Of a stretch of DNA of 64,000 nucleotides, positions 1 through 9,534 are shown one piece after another; the stretch's first letter is position 1, and every line of letters starts with the position of its first letter. The translations under genes and the position numbers were made by a program. The DNA is from Hygrophila difformis. Taxonomy: Eukaryota; Streptophyta; Magnoliopsida; Lamiales; Acanthaceae. The stretch spans positions 19,532,068 through 19,596,067 of the forward strand of contig JAOANR010000014.1 of assembly GCA_030278955.1 (NCBI GenBank). Reading direction: 5' to 3'. Under the pieces are notes generated by a model that was given only the letters and a program-made list of their open reading frames with translations, did no database searches and had not been told where the DNA came from.

Positions 1-350
1 GATAGATGCAATTCAGAATCAATGCCTTCTTTGAAGGTTGCCTTAATTACTACTTCAATGGCTCCTATGTGGATCCATTTCATAGTAATGGCGATTTCCT
101 CCTTCATTCTGCTCAATTCCTCAAGAATTTCTTCTTTAGGAATTAATTGCATATCCATAACATTACAAGTAAGTTCCATAGGAATTGCAAACTCACCTGC
201 ACTTACCTTGTAGATGATGTTATGTCTTCTCTGGTTGAGTCCCATCTGGTTAAGAACTCGTCCAATCCTGCCAATTCTGAATCCGTCATATGGGCTGAGG
301 TTGGAATCTTGTCGCATTATTCTTTCCATGGTTCGATTCGAGATTGTCAT
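1..350 (-). CDS. Endogenous caulimovirid movement protein, N-terminal part, cut by window edge
   Basis: The frame opens with ATG at 348-350 and stays open for about 116 codons to base 1, so it is partial. The last visible stretch carries the hydrophobic pattern I-H-I-G-A-I-E-V followed by F-K-E-G-I-D, which resembles the core of the 30K-type cell-to-cell movement proteins of Caulimoviridae (family knowledge). It starts 50 bp downstream of the end of the coat-protein frame, in another frame. In a living virus this protein would act at plasmodesmata; here it is an old genomic copy, and its upstream neighbour carries a stop. The family call rests on the motif and on gene order. How far the frame extends cannot be seen. 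Confidence 0.6.
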   Translation of the reverse strand, partial: MTISNRTMERIMRQDSNLSPYDGFRIGRIGRVLNQMGLNQRRHNIIYKVSAGEFAIPMELTCNVMDMQLIPKEEILEELSRMKEEIAITMKWIHIGAIEVVIKATFKEGIDSELHL

Positions 351-399
351 CCTTGAAAAGAATCCAGACAGGTTTTCAGTGGTCTGAATCCTGTCTTCT

Positions 400-1848
400 T
401 CAGTCAGACTCGGTTGAAGATCCATCTGAATATGAGTCCGAGTCACTTCTTAATTCTTCCTCGTAGATGCTTTCATCCGAGGGGATGTCCTCAAACTGAT
501 AGACTGGTACCAGCTTTCCATGGTAGACTGCTTCCACGATATCCTCCGTGGCTTCGTACATTCGTACTTCACGATTCTGAGGGCAATCGGGTGAGATATG
601 ACCTCTGGCTCCACACTTCCAACAGTTGCAGTCCTTGAAACTTTCGTTGGCTCAGGTATGGGCTCGTCTGAATGTTCTCTTGGACGTCGTTCTCCCCGTG
701 CTCTTTGCTGCTGAGCTTGTTGAACCTTGAGATGAACTCTTCGTCGTTCCCATTCTTTGTCCAGTTTTGTATGATCTGGCCTTGCTCTTGGACCACCATG
801 CTCTTCTTCTTCGGAATGGAGGTCTTCTGAAACTCCTACTGTATGAGCCCCGACTCTTCTTCTTTTTCCTCTTTTCTCCTGATTCTCCTATAATTGTTGG
901 AAAATCGTTATTTTCACAGCAAAGAGGAGTTCTTTTTATTTTACCTCTTAGTCTCTTGATGTTCTTTTGGGCTGCTGCCTGTTGACACCATTCTCTGAGC
1001 TTATCCTTTAAGAAGGACATTCTTCGAGCTATTGAGTCCACTGTACCAGGGGGTACTGTGTACGATTGGATCAACATTTCTCTCCATGGGCTGCAGATCT
1101 TTGCAAAGAACATGGGGCATGCTACTTCGGCTGTCATTTCACTCCGAAAATAGTATTTACGAAACCAGTAGATATATTCGTCTACTGCGCAAATACTTCT
1201 TAACTCCATACCCAACAGTGCTTGGGTATAGACTTTGATTTTTTCTGTTCTCTGTTCTTCAAAATAACCATCTCCTACAAAATGGGTTTTGAATAAGAGG
1301 CCAAACCTTTCGCAGATTGTGCTTTTGGATTCTCCTTCGAGTATTTGCTCCTTTAAAGCAGCCGTGGAGTTTTTCCAACCCAGCTTTGCCGATCCTTCGA
1401 GACTCAGCTCTATTAATCTGACAAAGTTTTCTTTATCGAGTTCCAGGGTGGTTGCTGCAATCTTCATTGAAGCTACCCATTCATCGATCAGGTCTTCGAT
1501 GTTTCGGAAGTCGATAACGTCGAGGTTTAGTGTTATGCCATATGGATTTAATGGTTGTAACATCGTCTTGGCCCACGGTGTGGATTCTGGTGCTCTACTT
1601 GGGTTCCGTCCTGGGTTTCGTCTTGCATTGAGATGCACCTCAGGATACCTGTTCATGTAGAAGTCTGTACTTTCTCTCATTGGAACATCAGGCGGTCCAT
1701 CGTGGGTCACGTTGGATCCTGATCCTTCCGTATAACCCAATTGAAGGACTTCATTGGGTTTTACATTAACCAGATCCATAATCCCAAGTTGGGAAAATGA
1801 TTCTGCTAATTCTTGTAGATCTGATAGATCTGCCCTGGAAACACTCAT
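400..1848 (-). pseudogene. Endogenous caulimovirid coat protein frame with one in-frame stop
   Basis: A 398-codon frame begins with ATG at 1846-1848 and stops at TGA 652-654. The same frame then continues without another stop to TGA 400-402, and this tail encodes a CCHC zinc knuckle (C-W-K-C, then H, then C; bases 593-624) and an acidic Ser/Asp-rich end. The main part ends in a strongly basic Lys/Arg region just before the stop. Basic region, CCHC knuckle and acidic tail are typical of plant pararetrovirus coat proteins. The start codon overlaps the stop of the upstream ORF by four bases (ATGA), as in polycistronic caulimovirid genomes. The single TGA cuts off the RNA-binding knuckle, so this copy is probably dead unless the stop is read through. 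Confidence 0.7.
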
Positions 1849-2267
1849 TCGACTGTTTTCAGGAGATCGATCATAAGCTCTTCTTGTGATTTCTGCTTTG
1901 GAACCATAGTTGCTTTATCCTTTTGATGTAAAGCTTGTACTGGTCCGAATGCATCTCTAATATTGGCTTGGTTATTCTTGGAAGATCCAGGAATATCCTT
2001 CTGCCTTTTCTTGATGTCCGAAATGTCAAATTTCAGATTCAAAATTTCTTTCTTTAGATCTTGAAATACTTTCAAGATCTCATCTGTTGTCTGATTCAAG
2101 TTATCTATTTTCCCAGGTATAATCAATACCCGGTTACCAAAATCTTGAATCGTCTTTTGGATTTCTCTTAAGTCTTTTGATAACTTAGAGCTATCCGGAT
2201 CAATTTCTTTCCAGTCCGTTCCTCTCATTTTTAGGAAAGAAACTGATTTTGATAATATCTTGTCCAT
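1845..2267 (-). CDS. Small coiled-coil ORF of endogenous caulimovirid (virion-associated-protein-like)
   Basis: An intact 140-codon ORF is the first reading frame after the leader. Its central part, about residues 45-90, is rich in Ile/Leu/Asn/Asp/Lys with heptad-like spacing and looks like a coiled coil; the C-terminus is Lys/Gln-rich. Small coiled-coil proteins that bind DNA or the virion sit upstream of the large genes in many caulimovirids, which is the basis for the tentative name. The stop overlaps the coat-protein start by four bases. A truncated copy of the first codons of this ORF recurs at about 48840-48888 on the plus strand. No homologue can be confirmed here. Confidence 0.5.
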   Translation of the reverse strand: MDKILSKSVSFLKMRGTDWKEIDPDSSKLSKDLREIQKTIQDFGNRVLIIPGKIDNLNQTTDEILKVFQDLKKEILNLKFDISDIKKRQKDIPGSSKNNQANIRDAFGPVQALHQKDKATMVPKQKSQEELMIDLLKTVE

Positions 2268-2695
2268 GGGACAAGTTCAAGAAATTCCTTTGGAATTTTC
2301 TATTTTTTATTTCCAAAATTTGGAAATAACTTGTGGGTTTCAAATTAATTGAATCCATTAAATAATTAAATCTTCTCCATTAAGAAATAAAATATTATAA
2401 ATAATATAATTAATATGTTCTTCAATAAAACCTAGGCTCTGATACCAATTTTCAAGCGCATCGGGTGTCATTTATATAATGAAAAATTAAGTATATTGAG
2501 AAAGGACTAAAGTAAATAAAGTCAAACTTCCTTGGGTATGAATGAAATAAAGAAAAAGTTGTTGGATTCCTTTATTAATTTCAAATTGGTCCTATGGCCT
2601 AAATTTTACAAAACTGTGTTTGTTATGGCCTGTTTTCATAATTGTAACTTGTTATGGCCTAAAAGCGGAATAGCCTCCTTGTTATGGCCCTTTTT
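2268..2695 (-). promoter_or_regulatory. Pararetroviral leader with tRNA-iMet primer-binding site and GGCCATAACAA repeats
   Basis: Read on the minus strand, TGGTATCAGAGC (2436-2447) matches the 3' end of plant initiator tRNA-Met and would prime reverse transcription. Upstream of it are three or four spaced copies of GGCCATAACAA (about 2590-2695), and downstream an AT-rich leader runs to the ATG at 2267. The same leader recurs, diverged, inside the hAT-like element near 48.4-50.2 kb. The 2695 boundary is where similarity to the neighbouring gag remnant begins. Confidence 0.65.
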
Positions 2696-2792
2696 AACAT
2701 TTAACCCATAAAACTTTATCAAGTTTTTCTTTAGCTTTGACCATTTTCTCCAAGTCTTGATTTCTAATAACATTTAAATCTTGTACATATTT

Positions 2793-2971
2793 GAGGATGA
2801 GACTTAGCCCAAGTGGTTAAGTCCCTTGAATTTCAACGGAATGTTGGAGGCTCGATTCTCCATCGCCCCCCTATCCCTCCCTTTTATTCCCTTTGTAATT
2901 TGTGTGGCATGGGCTCCCACCACCCCTTTACTAAGCCTTCAATGGATCCTCCAAAAAAATATATATATATA
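2793..2971 (+). repeat. tRNA-derived SINE with 12-bp target-site duplication
   Basis: A box A-like stretch (TAGCCCAAGTGG) and a box B-like stretch (GGCTCGATTCTCC) about 40 bp apart mark a pol III internal promoter. The 3' part contains GTAATTTGTGTGGCATGGG, shared with copies near 41.7, 37.3 and 34.5 kb, and the tail is A/TA-rich. TTGTACATATTT (2781-2792) and TTGTACATCTTT (2972-2983) flank it as a near-perfect target-site duplication. It sits inside the coiled-coil part of the gag remnant. Confidence 0.75.
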
Positions 2972-3249
2972 TTGTACATCTTTTTAAAGTTTCCCATTTT
3001 CCTCTAGCAACCTCATTCTTTCAGCCTTGATCTTATCAACTTCTCTTTTTAGTGCCTTGTTTTCTTTTAGCACTTTCATTTCTTCATCAAATTCTCGATC
3101 ATGTGTGTAAACACGTGAAATTTATTCGCCACTAAAAATATGACACGTGCAAATTTAAATATTAATTTAATTTTTTTAGGTATTTTAAATAAATTAAATG
3201 CTTGAAATAATTATTAATATTTATTAGCCTATTTGGATCAACAAGCCAA

Positions 3250-3795
3250 ATGGACGCTCCAATGTTGATCTCCGCTCCAAGGTTTGTAAGCTGGAATATG
3301 GGCGGATGGTCTGGGATGTTCTTACACTATGACGGGTCTCGGGTGGCTAGCAGAAAATTGGCTGGTTTTGGGGCGGTGCTTAGAGGCATTGATGGAAGTT
3401 GGAGGCGGGGTATATCAGGATGCCTTGGAGACACCTCGGTCCTCCATGCGGAAGTAGCGGCAGTCCTCTTTGGTCTACAAATGGTTGAGGAGCAGGGTGT
3501 CCGGGAAGTTTGTTGTGTAACTGACTCTCAAGAGACCTTGAGACTCATTAATGGCAGGAGGAATAAGACACATTGGTTGAGCGCTTACCTTGCAAAAATT
3601 GATGATCTGCGGCGCTCATTCCATGTTTGCCGGTTCCAACATATTTTGAGGGAGGGCAATGCTGTGGCTGACTTTCTTGCGAAGAGGGGGATTGAGGATG
3701 AGTTGTTTTTCACGACTTGGGCCTATCCTCCGGATGGATCGAGGCATATATTGATGGCAGATGCGGCAGGCACTTGGTTCCCAAGGGTTGGCTGA
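3250..3795 (+). pseudogene. LINE-derived RNase H domain fragment (RVT_3 type)
   Basis: The open frame encodes 181 residues with an RNase H-like fold signature: D-G-S near residue 28, H-A-E in the second motif near residue 68, T-D-S near residue 93, and a final A-V-A-D-F-L-A-K near residue 138, which supply the acidic catalytic residues. Plant LINE ORF2 proteins and the many genomic 'putative ribonuclease H' loci carry this domain after the reverse transcriptase. Here the reverse transcriptase is missing because the insertion is 5'-truncated. The first ATG (3250) lies in the target-site duplication, so the start is created by host DNA. No promoter is evident; a LINE fragment is far more likely than a gene. 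Confidence 0.8.
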
Positions 3796-3893
3796 ATCTG
3801 CTCATTCAAATTGGATGCTAATTTTTTTTACTTCTTTTATTTTTCTTTGACTTTCTCTAGCCTGTACGGGCTGTTACGCCAAAAAAAAAAAAG
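3256..3893 (+). mobile_element. 5'-truncated LINE with poly(A) and 13-bp target-site duplication
   Basis: The insert carries only the RNase H end of a LINE ORF2, a pyrimidine-rich 3' UTR and a 12-base poly(A) (3881-3892). AAGCCAAATGGAC occurs at 3243-3255 and again at 3894-3906, a perfect 13-bp duplication typical of target-primed reverse transcription. It interrupts the solo LTR. Confidence 0.85.
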
Positions 3894-3918
3894 AAGCCAA
3901 ATGGACCTATGATTGGGC

Positions 3919-4215
3919 CAATGTGGACAAGTCCAAATACAAGACCCACAAGCCCCATGGCCAATGGATGCTCGAAGCAGGCCGACCCATGAAAACTAAT
4001 CAATGTGGACAAGTCCAAATGCAAGACCCACAAGCCCCATGACTCAATAATGGATGCTCGAAGTAGGCCAGCCTATTAAGATTAATCGATGTGGATAAGT
4101 CCAAATGAAAGACCCACAAGCCTATGATCCAATGGATACTTGAAGCAGATCAGTCCATGGAAATCAATTAATGTGAACAAGCCCAGATGAAAGGCTCACG
4201 TGCTCAATGACCCGA
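3919..4215 (+). repeat. Tandem repeat of about 84 bp in the solo LTR
   Basis: Three and a half units begin at 3919, 4001, 4087 and about 4169, each with a core like ATGTGGACAAGTCCAAAT followed by ACCCACAAGCC. Units are diverged. They lie in the U3 part, upstream of the TATA box. Confidence 0.75.
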
Positions 4216-4326
4216 TAGAAACGTGGATCGGACCAGCCCATCGTCTGGCCCATCATCCACAATCCCTAGGGTTTTCCTCTATAAATAGAGGCACCGTGTC
4301 ACACATTAGGGATATCTCTTGATACC

Positions 4327-4720
4327 CTACTCACTCTCAAGACTCATATACTTGAGATTCTACAGCAACAAAATGCTGCAGAAATATTAAAGAGGTGAAG
4401 AAGTATCAAATACACTTCTACAACCTCTAGACCTCTAAACAGTCATACTCTGAGACTCATTCACTCAGACACATAGAGAGACGTCTTTATACACTACTCA
4501 CTCTCAAGACTCATATACTTGAGATTCTAAGGCAACAAAATGCTGCAGAAATATCAAAGAGGCGAAGAAATATTAAATACACTTCTACAACCTCTAAACA
4601 GATATACACTGAGACTCATACACTCAGCACATAGAGAGACAAATCATACACGTCTACTCATTCGCAAGACTCATACACTTGAGATCTTACAGCAACAAAA
4701 CGCTGTAAAAATCCCGAGAA
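4327..4720 (+). repeat. Tandem repeat of about 165 bp in the R/U5 part of the solo LTR
   Basis: Units start at 4327, 4494 and 4654 (last one partial), each beginning CTACTCA and containing AGACTCATA-ACTTGAGAT and CAACAAAA-GCTG. They lie just downstream of the TATA box, so they would be in the transcript. Confidence 0.75.
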
Positions 4721-6034
4721 GCCGGAGAAGAAGCATAAAAGCATCTTGACGTCTTCAAGGTTGGAGGAATCAAAGGAGTAACAGAAGTCGAACCCAAATC
4801 GTTTGATTTTCTTATATGTCTTTTGATATTTTAAATTCTCTGTAATTGTAGAAAATTCTATTGTGAAATTAATAAAAGTATTTTTTGCAATTGCTTGATA
4901 TTCAACTTTCAAGTTGTCTTATGCATCGGCCATCTGTGTATACTCAACGTCTGAATCACCTGTATCACAAACAACTTCATCAGTAGAAAAACGTATTGAT
5001 TTAGAATTACCTTCAAATGAGATAGGGCGGCCATCTCTTTGAGTGAAAGCAATATGATCTTCACTTTTGCTCTGTTGTTCGTCTGTTGTTTCCGCATCAT
5101 CGCCATCACTGAATATGGCCTCAAAAACTTTTCCTTCTTTTCTGTTTTTTTTTTTTTTTCAGCGGTTGGAAATTCAGATCTTATATGGCCAATTCCTCCA
5201 CATTCATAACATCTAAGAGATGAGAATTTGTCTATCTTTTCAATATCTCTTCTTTTCTTTTTAAAACAATCATTCTTGTTGTCCATTTGCTTTGTGTTCA
5301 TAGCTCATTGTGTTTCCGTCGTTGGCAATATTGCGTTGGAAGATAAAGATTCTGGAACTTTCCTTTCTTTACTTTCTTTACTCTTTTTTCAATTAGTAAT
5401 CAAGGATACTTCTTCATTGGAATCATCTTCAAATCTTTCCTCGTATTAAGTGCAATACTTTTGTTTTTTTGCAGTTCATCTTCAAGATGATTCCAACTAG
5501 TCCTTCCAAGGTGATTGCGTTCACTTTGTCCAGTTCTTCTATGGCAGCGCTCTTGGGGTTGCATCTCTTTGTAATCGTTCTCAACATTTTCCTCACAAGC
5601 TTGGATTCTTCGAAAATGAGTCCAATGGCATAATCTTATAAATTCACCACATCTACAAATCTTGTATAATAATAGGTGGGAAATTGTTTCTCTTCAGCCA
5701 TTTTCAAGCCATCAAAAGTTGACTCAATGTGTTGTAATTTAGATGTCCTGACAGCAACAAAACCCTTATATGCAATTTCCAAAGATCTTGATGCATCTTA
5801 CGCGATTGTGCAATTCATGCATGATCATTCTAAATTGTTGTCTCTTCCAAAAATAGCGTCTAGAGCTGCATAATTTCCCATGTTTAGCGGCTTTCTCGAT
5901 ATGTGTCAATTCGTTCTTGGTAGCCATCTGATCTAGTCGGTGGAACCAATCAAATTATAGTCCATAAGATCTTGGATTATTGTGCCTGCCGCTATACAGA
6001 TATGGAGCTTTTATTAACCCATCTATATATCCAC

Positions 6035-6851
6035 GGGTAGTGCTAAACAGACACCCTAATATAAACACCCTACCTTAAAAGTGGTGAAAAGAGTATGGTG
6101 GGCGGAATTTCATACAAAATTAACTACACAATATTTATTTATTTTTTCATTTTTCTAATCACTTTTATTATTGATTGAAGGCAAGTATAACAAGAAGTAT
6201 GAGTGAGAATTAAAGTCACCTAAAAAACTTAAATTTCAAACAATTTTATGCTATATTTATTGTATTATATGTTCTAATAATTATAATTATTATTTTTAAT
6301 TTATTATCAAACTTATTTATTCATAATCTAAATTGCCAATTGGAATGAGGACTTGGTTAGTTTAGTGTTTATGTCCCGACTTCCCACCTTATGGTTGGGA
6401 GCTCGATTCCTACCCGACCACATATCCCTTTATGTTCGTTAATGTAGGATTTTGGAATCCAATCACTGATGATGTAATCAGTTTATGCTATGCACAATAA
6501 TTTTTAGAATAAAAGGCCAATGTCATCCTTTCACCCTAAAAGAAAATAGTCAATTCAATGTAAAAAAAACTATATCCAAATCATAAATATATACGTATCT
6601 AAATTATAAATATATAATCAATTTCGTTCTATAAAAAGGCCAATAAGAAAGCCATATCAACATTTATTATTAGTAAAAAATTAGTACTTTAATAAATCAA
6701 AATTTAAGCATATCATCAAAAATTTATTTGATTTAAATTTTAAAATTTGTTATTCATGTAATTTCAAATCTTCAAAAACTATTGCAAATAATGTAAATAA
6801 TTATTTTAAATATAAAGATGAACAATAACATAAAATCATATTTAAACTATA

Positions 6852-6890
<39 letters not shown>

Positions 6891-7086
6891 TTATATTTAT
6901 AAGTTAAGTAAATATAAATCCTAAAATCAGACACTTCATAGAAAATAAAAATATATATATAGTGTGAAATTGCTTACCCAAAAAAATAGTGTGAAATTCC
7001 ACCTAGCTTACTTTCACCACTTTTAAGGTAGGGCATTTATTAGGGTGTACATTTAGTATAATAGGGGTGTTTATTTAGCCAAGCCC
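6035..7086. mobile_element. Non-autonomous Mutator-like element with 9-bp target-site duplication
   Basis: Left end GGGTAGTGCTAAACAGACAC and right end GGGTGTTTATTTAGCCAAGC-CC are imperfect inverted repeats; subterminal ACCTTAAAAGTGGTGAAA is also inverted at about 7010-7030. TATATCCAC is present at 6026-6034 and 7087-7095. A 9-bp duplication with long TIRs points to the Mutator superfamily. The interior is AT-rich with an (ATA)n run near 6848-6890 and has no coding capacity. Confidence 0.75.
6339..6545 (+). repeat. SINE-like sequence inside the Mutator-like element
   Basis: GAGGACTTGGTTAGTTTAG and, about 45 bp on, GGGAGCTCGATTCC look like pol III A and B boxes, related to the SINE at 7271-7446. 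The 3' limit is uncertain. Confidence 0.45.
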
Positions 7087-7270
7087 TATATCCACACCAA
7101 CTCTAATCCAATGGAGGACCCCTGGATTTATTTGTCTTCTCAATACGGAAAAGTTGTACAATTTCATTCATTGGAGAATAAGTTACTGCATTAAGTTGGA
7201 TTACAACAGTGTCTGTTTCTAACATCGTTGTGTTTGGAAGGAGAATAACATTCTTATTTGTTAACAACTC

Positions 7271-7446
7271 ATTTTTTTTTTCTTTTTATTATTATTAGTT
7301 TTTTAGACAAGTGGTGGTGATTCATGCAATACAAATTACATAAGGATAAAAGGAATAGATAGGGGGCTGCATAGGGAATCGAACTTCCAACCATAAAGTT
7401 GGAAAATGTGAACTTTATATCAATTGGGCAAGTCCTCATCCCTTGT
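7271..7446 (-). repeat. tRNA-derived SINE, minus strand
   Basis: Read on the minus strand: an A box-like GAGGACTTGCCCAATTG, a B box GGAAGTTCGATTCCC, a GTAATTTGTATTGCATG tail motif and an A-rich 3' end (T-rich at 7271-7290 on the plus strand). TTGTTAACAACT occurs at the left border (about 7259-7270) and again at about 7879-7890, giving its target-site duplication. The fold-back element at 7447-7869 was inserted near its 5' end later, which separated the two duplicates. Confidence 0.65.
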
Positions 7447-7869
7447 GGAATAAATACCCAAATAGTTATGTAAGTTTTTCTATTATCCAATTTGGTCCAC
7501 AAAGTATTTGATTTTTCCAAATTGTCCTATAACTTTCAAATTTTAGCAGAAATATTTCTCAATGCATTTAAATTTCAATTTAGGTCCCTCTACTTTATTA
7601 TTGTTCTAAAAGGTTTCTAAATTTTGTAACTTAGTCCTCATTTTTAAACATATAAATATATAATAAGAACTAAATTGCAAAAAATGAAATTTTTGGGGTA
7701 AAAGTGAATATATAATTTAAAAGTTTAGGGTCTAATATTGAATACTAAATGCATTTGACACTATTTCGGCTAAAATATGAAAGTTATAGGACCATTTGAG
7801 ATAATCAAATACTTTATGGAAAAAATTGGATAATCGTGAAACTTACCGGACTATTTGGATATTTATTCT
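7447..7869. mobile_element. Fold-back MITE, Mutator-like, with 11-bp duplication
   Basis: About 95 bp at each end are inverted repeats: GGAATAAATACCCAAATAGT at left and ACTATTTGGATATTTATTC at right. TCATCCCTTGT is duplicated at 7436-7446 and 7870-7880. There is no coding capacity; most of the element is TIR. Confidence 0.75.
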
Positions 7870-7880
7870 TCATCCCTTGT

Positions 7881-8538
7881 TAACAACTTATTTGATGATG
7901 TTAATTGCGAATTTAGTTTAATAATTTTGTTAAGTATTAAATACGATTCAATCCTTTTACCTTTACTGAGTTTAATTACTGTACTAGCTCATTACGGAAT
8001 TTTAAATACACTCATTAAGGAATGAAAGGACCAAACATGTTGGTTAATTGCCAAACCATATCACGAAATTACATGGGTTGTTAGTCCTCTTAAGATAATA
8101 AGCACCAGCGGATTTGGTTTGGGAGCTGAAGTTGTACTTTGTAAATGTTGAATGAATGCTTTGTATGTGCTAAATATTTTTGTACACCCTCAATCCCCAT
8201 TAAATACCCATTACATACATCATTAATATCCAACAGAAATACTTTATCGGGTTAGTATACTAACACCTGCTGAATATCATACATTCAACACCCTTTCCAA
8301 ACCCAACGGACGACAAAAGGAATCTATCTTTTTTCAATTAATGAACATGTTGTATATAGTAATAAATATACAATTCGATTATTGAGTTGACAATTTAGTA
8401 CTTACGAGTCACAATTCAACATAATTAAAGAGAATTAGCACAATAACTTAGCATAGTAAACTAGTATTTGAATAAATATATACAGCCTCTGGAAAAGAAA
8501 CCACCAAGATTTGTTCATTCAGTTCGTTACATGAATAT
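7881..8538. other. AT-rich intergenic DNA, nothing recognised
   Basis: No gene, long repeat or RNA gene could be supported here. The last five bases (AATAT, 8534-8538) are the left target-site duplication of the Sirevirus. Confidence 0.6.
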
Positions 8539-9487
8539 TGTTAGAACCTCTATTTTTGAGATAATGTGTTCCAATCCGATGTTGAACACTAGGTAGGATC
8601 CCACCCCCTTGATCTTATCCGCATATTATTCTTGGGAGCAAATCTTTGGATTGCCTTTCTCGAGCCGGATAAACATTGCCCCGCATGGAAAGGAGCGTAC
8701 GCCCAACGGTCGTCTGCCATTGCCTTGCTGGGATCATAGAAGTTTTGGCAAGAGGATCCCCTCATCCGAGTAAGGAAGGAAGCAGCTAAGGAAGGTGGAA
8801 GAATTCGAGGGATTGAATAATTCCCTTCCATAGGTTAGGATTTCGAACGGCTTTTTAAGAAAGAAAAATGCATTGGTTCATCACTGAGACTATCATTCGA
8901 AAATACATTGCAAAAGCCTTCTTGAGAAATCCTTGAGCAATCTCTTCACCCCATCCGCAAGATTCATCACTTGTGAAGGAGATTGCTACTTGAGTGTTCT
9001 TCGGAGTCATCGTGCACATTGAATCCTTGATCAATTCCGACACCTTAATCAAGGGCAACACTCAAGATCGTGTCAACAAAGATACTACCCTTCATTGCTA
9101 CATCAAAGGGAGGATCTTTTACAGGCTCACTCAAGGGAAACTTGGAGAAGGTGTCTTCAAGGGGTCGAAGCAGAATCGGAGAATTCTCACCAGAAAAGGG
9201 AGTTTCTGGTACCATCGATCATCCGCTTGGGTGTTGGAGTAAAAGGTTACTGGTTCACTATTGTTCGTGTTGTAACGTGGTGTTCGAACACATAGTGGAA
9301 CACTCCTGGATTGGTATCCCCCAGACGTAGGCCTTGGGCCGAACTGGGTCAACAACTCTCTGTTTGTTCTTGTTTATTTACTGCACTTATTTATCTTTAA
9401 GCACTAACCTACTAATAAGTTATCTAAGTGTGATTGGACAAACAGTGGTTGTTAAGATTCTTAATCTTGACGTATAAGGGACCAACA
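8539..9487 (+). repeat. 5' LTR of Sirevirus (949 bp)
   Basis: Starts TGTTAGAACC and ends CCAACA. Apart from one A/G difference near 8622 and one missing T near 8833 it reads the same as the 3' LTR. Short frames inside it have no support as genes. Confidence 0.95.
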
Positions 9488-9534
9488 AGTGGTATCAGAG
9501 CGCACACACCTTCGGGTGAGATCCAAAAGTCAAG

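Larger units (their letters stand above)
3102..4917 (+). mobile_element. Solo LTR, probably Ty3-type, inserted in the gag remnant
   Basis: The block starts TGTGTGTAAACACGTG, has a TATAAATAG box at about 4281-4289 and AATAAA near 4870, and ends close to ATGCA at 4913-4917. These features fit U3-R-U5 of one long terminal repeat read on the plus strand. The decayed gag is present on both sides, so the block was inserted into it. No internal domain or second LTR adjoins it, hence a solo LTR. The target-site duplication is not clean, and the exact borders are approximate. Confidence 0.5.
2696..5950 (-). pseudogene. Decayed Copia-type gag, split by SINE and solo LTR
   Basis: On the minus strand, pieces of a UBN2-type Copia gag can be followed with many stops and shifts. 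A segment near 5560-5640 reads like the gag helical domain (K-L-V-R-K-M-L-R). A CCHC-like knuckle C-Y-E-C-x4-H near 5195-5205 has lost its last cysteine (F instead). Acidic text follows up to 4918. A Lys/Glu-rich coiled coil resumes at 3100-2990 and again at 2780-2700, beyond the inserted elements. The knuckle resembles that of the intact Sirevirus in this window, so a Sirevirus relative is possible. It is clearly non-functional. Confidence 0.6.

Noticed and set aside
3250..3795. Host RNase H gene
   Set aside because: Poly(A), perfect 13-bp target-site duplication and 5' truncation show a LINE insertion.
8589..9355. Several 66-86-codon frames, repeated at 17467-18234
   Set aside because: They are in the Sirevirus LTRs, overlap each other on both strands and have no recognisable product.
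9490..9501. tRNA-Met-like text (also at 2436, 24638, 48627, 60148)
   Set aside because: Only the 12-13 bases complementary to the tRNA 3' end are present, always next to an LTR or leader; these are primer-binding sites, not tRNA genes.
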